A stretch of DNA of 64,000 bases, taken from NCBI RefSeq assembly GCF_007995155.1, contig NZ_CP042593.1:1158001-1222000 (forward strand), given 5' to 3'. The notes under the pieces were generated by a model. It saw only the letters and a program-made list of their open reading frames with translations. It was not told where the DNA came from and did no database searches. Of this stretch, positions 60,901 to 64,000 are shown piece by piece. This DNA comes from Cytobacillus dafuensis (lineage in GTDB: Bacteria; Bacillota; Bacilli; Bacillales; Cytobacillaceae). A program made the translations under genes and the position numbers. The stretch's first letter is position 1; each line of letters begins with the position of its first letter.

Positions 60901-61606
60901 ATTAACACTAAACCAAGACGGTTCATTTGAAATCGACTTAACTCAAGCGGCAGATTCAGTCACAGTACATGTAGAAGACGCTGCTGGAAATAAAGGTAAG
61001 GCAGATTTTGCTGTAGAAAATGCAGTTGAAATCAGCTTATCTGTAGACCAATCAGACATAAAAATTGAAAAAGGCAAAACCGCAACAGTAAAAGTAACAC
61101 AAACAACGAAAGATGGCGATAACTCAACGGATGAAGATGTGACAGCAAAAGCTACTTACACAGTGGCAGACGAAACGATCGCATCAGTTCAAGCTGGTGT
61201 CATTACGGCAAAAGCTGTTGGTGAAACAACGGTCACAATTTCTTACGGCGAAAATGAAGTAACGGTAGCCGTAACAGTAGTTGAAGGAGAGCCTGAGCCA
61301 GAAAAAACAGTTAGCTTGAAGGCAGAAAAAGACTACATTCTCATTAACGAAGGCGCGACAGATAGTGTGAAAATCACAGAAGTTACAACAATTGGTGATA
61401 AAACAACAGAAGAAGATGTAACAGCCAAAGCTACCTATAAAGTAGCAAACGAAAAAATTGCAACGGTTAAGGATGGCGTTATCTTGGGTAAGACAGCTGG
61501 GATCACAGAGATAACCGTCACATATGGTGAGAACACAGTGAAGGTAACGGTTGCGATTGCTAAAACTGACGAGGTAAGACCGCCTAGACCTTTACCAAAT
61601 AAGTAG
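57938..61606 (+). CDS. Secreted subtilisin-like serine protease (S8) with PA and Big2 domains
   Basis: A 1222-aa exoenzyme of the Vpr type. A signal peptide (cleavage near VSATA) is followed by an I9-like propeptide, then a catalytic domain with Asp229 (VAVLDTGIDPDHPE), His291 (SHGTHVAGT) and Ser618 (SSGTSMATPH). A PA insert lies between His and Ser (GKVALISRGEIAFVDKIANA). C-terminal are an Fn3-like part and two bacterial Ig-like (Big2) repeats (VTAKATYTVADETIASVQAG, VTAKATYKVANEKIATVKDG). The start is TTG 57938, 7 bases after GGGGG; a GTG at 57902 is less likely. There is no LPxTG. It is convergent with the repeat protein gene. Confidence 0.92.
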   Translation: MRKRKFTKLFSSILAFIMVLSLGLPVSATATETVEQKAFKQHQQSERNMLLKTAIADQLEASEGLPRLHKDLQDKSGNEKIPVIIHLSEKPVALEKGIEKLKGKTLSNSQLSQIRSKVTRQQATVDREMRVKGVTFEKGFAYDTVLNGFAAKVKADDLKKLLDITGITLVEPDAIVHASDVKKPVDPSSDLEKVVDYEAKMNTSIPFLGIEKLWDKGYKGKGIKVAVLDTGIDPDHPEFQGIYKGGKNFIPNSSTYTRQRADDDARETSPKERPANQPEFNANGRAFYTSHGTHVAGTIAAIGANEYGIKGIAPEIDLYAYRVLGAYGSGSSSGIIAGIEHAVKEKMDVINLSLGGGANTETDAGSFAINNAMMVGVISVIATGNDGPKRGTMGTPATARLGIAVGNTTNPETQYNGEVTVKVGEKYSYAKQLKFMGTTFGQDLQNQLTGEYELVAIPGVGNKADFNGINVEGKVALISRGEIAFVDKIANAKANGAVATIIHNFSGGTNAPDVSNVFIGDSFAFIPSIDMSVTDGTAIRDALKTGTGTVTFGKFGSTRSEGDEVSDSSSRGPSTPNFDIKPDVTAPGTNIMSSVPAYKWDFPEASYEESYDRSSGTSMATPHIAGIAALIKQANPTWDAFDVKVALSNTAKILNTSKYDVFAQGAGRVDAYAAAFPSVLAYAEDEAVLDASGKIVPNLKGTVTFGPQKLDKNISVTKQIRVKDLKGAGGNFNVEVNVTKSFADAKITIDTPSFTLAPNGEQLLNVTLTASKNPAAKAGDEYLGYIHINGGQNHISLPFAADFGGVPSVQIKDMRITETDLSFNADGVKDSAMLYFTITGNVLDNYIEIWDIQDPEGGKYGDGYIGYLHAGTSLGAGSYQLAINGQYRPWENPAQLTKIPDGLYTIDYTAQTVAGNVISDYVGPVIVKTTKPKIEGEVAKNKLSGQVTDKYIDYNDVLKDYGLHYDLNTKLKASYVITSDGKAGSAVPLTLNQDGSFEIDLTQAADSVTVHVEDAAGNKGKADFAVENAVEISLSVDQSDIKIEKGKTATVKVTQTTKDGDNSTDEDVTAKATYTVADETIASVQAGVITAKAVGETTVTISYGENEVTVAVTVVEGEPEPEKTVSLKAEKDYILINEGATDSVKITEVTTIGDKTTEEDVTAKATYKVANEKIATVKDGVILGKTAGITEITVTYGENTVKVTVAIAKTDEVRPPRPLPNK

Positions 61607-61647
61607 CGCCAAGGTCTTGTTATAATCACAACGTTGACAAAATGAAT

Positions 61648-61700
61648 AAAAAAATTGAAGAAGAGCCAGCATTTCTATTGCTGGCTCTTCTTCAATTTTT
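61648..61700. terminator. Strong bidirectional terminator
   Basis: AAAAATTGAAGAAGAGCCAG and CTGGCTCTTCTTCAATTTTT form a 20-bp perfect stem around a short loop, serving both convergent genes. Confidence 0.92.
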
Positions 61701-61709
61701 AGCTTTCTA

Positions 61710-62438
61710 TTAGAACCTTGGAGGTTTAACATCATGATTCTCTTTTTCTGTATTTGCCTTATCGATAAGGTTTTGGTCTTTTTCACCTTGACCTGGAAGG
61801 TTAATTCTTAGTTTTCTTATTTCTATCGCAGCTTCTTCTTTTGTCATCGTACCTTCCTTTAGTTTTTTATTAATAGCTTCGGCCTTAGCTTTTGTATCGC
61901 TATCTAAATGAGCAAGCGGTTTGCGTATTTCTCCTAGATTGGGAAGGGGAACTCCTAGTTTTTCCAGCTCTGCTTTAGCTTCATCTTTTGTCATGGTGCC
62001 GGCCATTACTTTTTCCAAAACTTCCTTTGCTTTTGCCCTTGTTTCCGCATCTATATTCGCGAATTTTTCGGCCCTTTTTTCTTGTTTAGGAAGGTTAATT
62101 CTTTGTTTCCTTATCTCTAGAGCTTCCTCTGATGTCAACTTATTCGTTTTTATTTTTCCTGCAATCGCTTCTAATTTTTTCTTTGTAGCTGCATCCAAAT
62201 TAGCAAGATATTCATCTTTATCCACTTGGCCAGGGAGAGTAATTCCGAGTGCTTTTAGTTCATCCTTAATCTTTTGAATCCTTTCTTGCGTTTCTGTATC
62301 CGTTAAAGAATTTGTAGACTGCTTCACTTTATCGTTTTCCTGAGTAGACGTCGCAAATGCCGATGCTCCCAACCCGCCAACTATCCCAACTGATAATACC
62401 CCTGTCATGACATAACCAATTAACTTCTTTTTGTTCAT
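61710..62438 (-). CDS. Secreted protein with four ~48-residue helical repeats
   Basis: A 242-aa protein with a signal peptide (KKKLIGYVMTGVLSVGIVGG, cleavage near AFATS). The mature part holds four tandem repeats of the form LD.dTkaKaeaI..Kl..GtmTkEEA..EirKlrInLPgQ; the clearest are TNKLTSEEALEIRKQRINLP, AGTMTKDEAKAELEKLGVPL and EGTMTKEEAAIEIRKLRINL. It is rich in Lys and Glu and predicted helical. ATG 62438 has TTGGAGG 8 bases upstream. No family was recognised. With its SinR-like site and the protease next door, a matrix or cell-surface role is possible. Confidence 0.75.
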   Translation of the reverse strand: MNKKKLIGYVMTGVLSVGIVGGLGASAFATSTQENDKVKQSTNSLTDTETQERIQKIKDELKALGITLPGQVDKDEYLANLDAATKKKLEAIAGKIKTNKLTSEEALEIRKQRINLPKQEKRAEKFANIDAETRAKAKEVLEKVMAGTMTKDEAKAELEKLGVPLPNLGEIRKPLAHLDSDTKAKAEAINKKLKEGTMTKEEAAIEIRKLRINLPGQGEKDQNLIDKANTEKENHDVKPPRF

Positions 62439-62676
62439 TGTATCATCCTCCAAATATTATTAAGTCCTTTTCTACTGTCTTAAATCTATGTAGAATAGGG
62501 AAAGCCTAGTGAAAAACACAACCGTATATCATTATCTGTATTCAAGGCAATTGGAAAAGATTTAATTAGTGATCCTTTTTTGAAAATCACCATCACCTCC
62601 TACATCAGCTTTTCTAATTTGGAATTCAATTATTCAGCTTAAATAAAGGATTGAGAGTTGAAAGTCTGTCTCTATC

Positions 62677-62692
62677 GTTCTTAATAAAGAAC
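62677..62692 (-). promoter_or_regulatory. SinR-like palindrome GTTCTTAATAAAGAAC
   Basis: Inverted GTTCTT/AAGAAC with a 4-bp spacer, 239 bases before the repeat-protein start, the same type and distance as the site before the S8 protease. Confidence 0.5.
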
Positions 62693-62850
62693 TTTCATTG
62701 TAATTTTAACGGTATCTTTATAAAAACACAACCATCCTGCATCAATAATACGGTTGTATTTTTTAAAAATTCATATGAATGAAATTATGGTGGAAAAAAG
62801 AGCTTGAATCACTGTTTAGGGATGCTTTAAGGACCATCTACAATTCCTTG
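62693..62850. other. Gene-free stretch left of the YdeI duplicate
   Basis: ACGGTATCTTTATAAAAACACAACC and ATAATACGGTTGTATTTTTT include a small hairpin (ACAACC...GGTTGT, about 62727-62759) that may be a terminator. Nothing else was recognised. Confidence 0.35.
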
Positions 62851-63026
62851 ATGGCCAATAGTAGAACGAATCCTAAGGTTGATGAATTTTTAGGTAAAGC
62901 TAAAAGTGGAAGGAAGAATATGAGAAGTTGAGAAAAATCGTTCTTGACTGCGACCTGACCGAAGAATTTAAGTGGATGCATCCTTAACAGCCCAACTGTG
63001 ACGGCTCGCACAAGAACATTCGATAA
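62851..63026 (+). pseudogene. Truncated duplicate of the YdeI-CDGSH gene
   Basis: Bases 62857-62970 are nearly identical to the start of the gene at 56550 (NSRTNPKVDEFL...), with a lost A near 62904 causing a frameshift (AAAGCTAAAAGTGG against AAAGCTAAAAAGTGG). After about 62985 it jumps to the last 35 bases of the same gene (CCCAACTGTGACGGCTCGCA). Similarity continues about 35 bases past the stop. About 450 internal bases are deleted. It is a direct repeat of the copy 6.3 kb to the left. Confidence 0.85.
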
Positions 63027-63141
63027 GAAAATAAATGAATCAAACTTTAGGATATGCCCTCACCTTGTGTTCATTCAACTACTTTTTGGATAGCAGGTGT
63101 CACTCCATACAGCACTTTTGTGTGTAGTATTTTTCTTTTCT

Positions 63142-63300
63142 GGGAAACGTATGGACGATTCTTGCGTTTCCCTATTGCGAAAAACTGTCTCTCTCCTATT
63201 TAAGAGAATGTAAGTTGATTAAAAGGAGTCCTAGTCCCCTTTTAATAACGAATTTAGTTTAATTTTATATAGCAGCAAGAGTGAGAACCGTCCACGTGTT
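63142..63300. repeat. Dispersed repeat, copy 2
   Basis: Hairpin GGGAAACG...CGTTTCCC at 63142-63172, then CCTATTGCGAAAAAC, GTAAGTTGATTAAAAGGAGTC, TTATATAGCAGCAAG and GAGAACCGTCCACGTGTTTT. The outer parts match 31704-31812 and the left half matches 63583-63685. Confidence 0.6.
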
Positions 63301-63320
63301 TTAAAGTAATTTCTGAGTTA

Positions 63321-63518
63321 CTATTTCTTTAATTTACTGATTTCTTTTACTTTCATGGAGGCAATCTCCCCAGAATCTTGGCAATATGTAAGTAGTAAAG
63401 GCGAGCCTTGTGTCATTCGTTTGTTCACTGGCCTGATATTTGCATAGCCATGTCCTATTTCCCCAACAGCAAAGGAATTACTCCCACAAGCCTTACAAGT
63501 TAATCTTTGATCACTCAT
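63321..63518 (-). CDS. Small zinc-ribbon protein
   Basis: A 65-aa protein starting MSDQRLTCKACGSNSFAVGE, with a second Cys-containing strand (LLLTYCQDSGEI). One CxxC pair and a later single Cys suggest an incomplete or variant zinc ribbon. GAGGTG lies 6 bases before ATG 63518, which is preferred over a longer reading. The function is unknown. Confidence 0.6.
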   Translation of the reverse strand: MSDQRLTCKACGSNSFAVGEIGHGYANIRPVNKRMTQGSPLLLTYCQDSGEIASMKVKEISKLKK

Positions 63519-63582
63519 TAAAATCACCTCTTCAGTGTATTTACTATTAATACGAATGAACAACTAGGATGGTTCATTATGG

Positions 63583-63685
63583 AAACATTGGGACGTTTCC
63601 TGCGTTTCCCTAATGCGAAAAACAGACTCTTGCTTATCTAAGAGATTGTAAGTTGAGAAGGAGTCATAATCGGGAGGAAATCGAG
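63583..63685. repeat. Dispersed repeat, copy 3 (left half)
   Basis: TTTCCTGCGTTTCCCTAATG, CGAAAAACAGACTC and GTAAGTTGAGAAGGAGTC match the left half of copy 2 at 63142. Downstream, the plus strand reads NREEIEKTDQLIQKAGYKGE up to a stop at about 63739, a possible gene tail. Confidence 0.5.
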
Positions 63686-63746
63686 AAAACAGACCAATTA
63701 ATTCAAAAGGCAGGATATAAGGGAGAAAAGTTTTTATGAACTAAAG

Positions 63747-63782
63747 AGGTGCTTTGATCACGGATGATTAAGCACCTTTTTG
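63747..63782 (+). terminator. Terminator near the right edge
   Basis: AGGTGCTT pairs with AAGCACCT around a 15-base loop, then TTTTTG. From 63783 to the window end nothing is recognised apart from the small repeat shared with 51000-51065. Confidence 0.75.
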
Positions 63783-64000
63783 TTAAACTCCTTTCTTATT
63801 GAGCTAACTAGCTAATAGAAGCTAATCCTTATTCCATTAAAGGGGAGTATCCTGGAACAAGGATTGGCTCTCATTTTTCATTTTAAGGCCAGTTTGTGGA
63901 GGATATTAACAAGTTTTTTTAGAGTTATTATTTAAATAGGAATTTTGAAGTCTTTTGGTGAATATTAAATGTTAATCTATAAAAGATGGAGGCTGCTGTG

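Noticed and set aside
63664..63739. Gene tail NREEIEKTDQLIQKAGYKGE
   Set aside because: Too short, without a start, and next to repeat DNA; noted only as a possible remnant.

Overview
The window is low-GC Firmicute chromosome, almost certainly a Bacillus-like member of the Bacillaceae. Purine-rich AGGAGG ribosome binding sites are frequent, TTG and GTG starts are common, and the conserved backbone follows the Bacillus subtilis yfk-yfj neighbourhood. In order this backbone is yfkF (partial), the Ca2+/H+ antiporter yfkE/chaA, yfkD, yfkAB, yfjT, pdaA (yfjS), yfjP, rlmCD (yfjO) and a Dus gene (yfjN). No rRNA, tRNA or CRISPR array was seen.

The backbone is broken by accessory blocks. Block 1 (about 2.4-13.4 kb) holds a SnoaL-like pseudogene, a NarL-type two-component system with an alpha/beta hydrolase, a DNA alkylation repair protein, an oxalate decarboxylase stub, a lipobox-bearing class A PBP, a YkvA protein cut short by an in-frame stop, an orphan ChrB N-domain protein and the yoaS-yozG-yoaT set. 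Block 2 (15.5-20.4 kb) is an NhaC antiporter / enolase-superfamily epimerase / GNAT module with a dedicated regulator and a shared 19-bp candidate operator. Block 3 (23.3-25.4 kb) is a helically phased repeat and a BCCT betaine transporter. Block 4 (27.8-31.8 kb) is a large serine recombinase relic behind rlmCD, then an exopolysaccharide locus (GH16, GT2 synthase, deacetylase) whose promoters carry SinR-like GTTCTTT boxes.

From 33 kb on: a GIY-YIG protein with a truncated partner; the pstSCAB-phoU operon behind a Pho box; a PTS set (EIIA, BglG-type antiterminator with RAT/terminator leader, GlcNAc-type EIICB, HPr, EI) interrupted by a 247-bp MITE with a 7-bp target duplication; an HrtAB-like ABC exporter; a c-di-GMP-I riboswitch before an unknown 75-aa gene; YkvS and HU; a GC-rich PrmC-related methyltransferase; an RmlD-like reductase; and a single-chain ECF sigma / anti-sigma / membrane / DUF4179-type fusion. 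The last 7 kb hold an iron chaperone, a YdeI-CDGSH fusion, a 1222-aa S8 protease and a convergent secreted protein of four ~48-residue repeats. The protease and repeat-protein upstream regions each carry a GTTCTT-N4-AAGAAC palindrome like those at the exopolysaccharide genes, and the pair is flanked by a gene and its decayed direct duplicate.

The most unusual items are the sigma/anti-sigma fusion, the putative SinR set joining exopolysaccharide, protease and repeat protein, the riboswitch with an unknown target, the antiterminator with no canonical start codon, and two covarying copies of a hairpin element that resembles a guide-RNA scaffold of IS605-type transposons. All assignments are by reading; no database search was possible.
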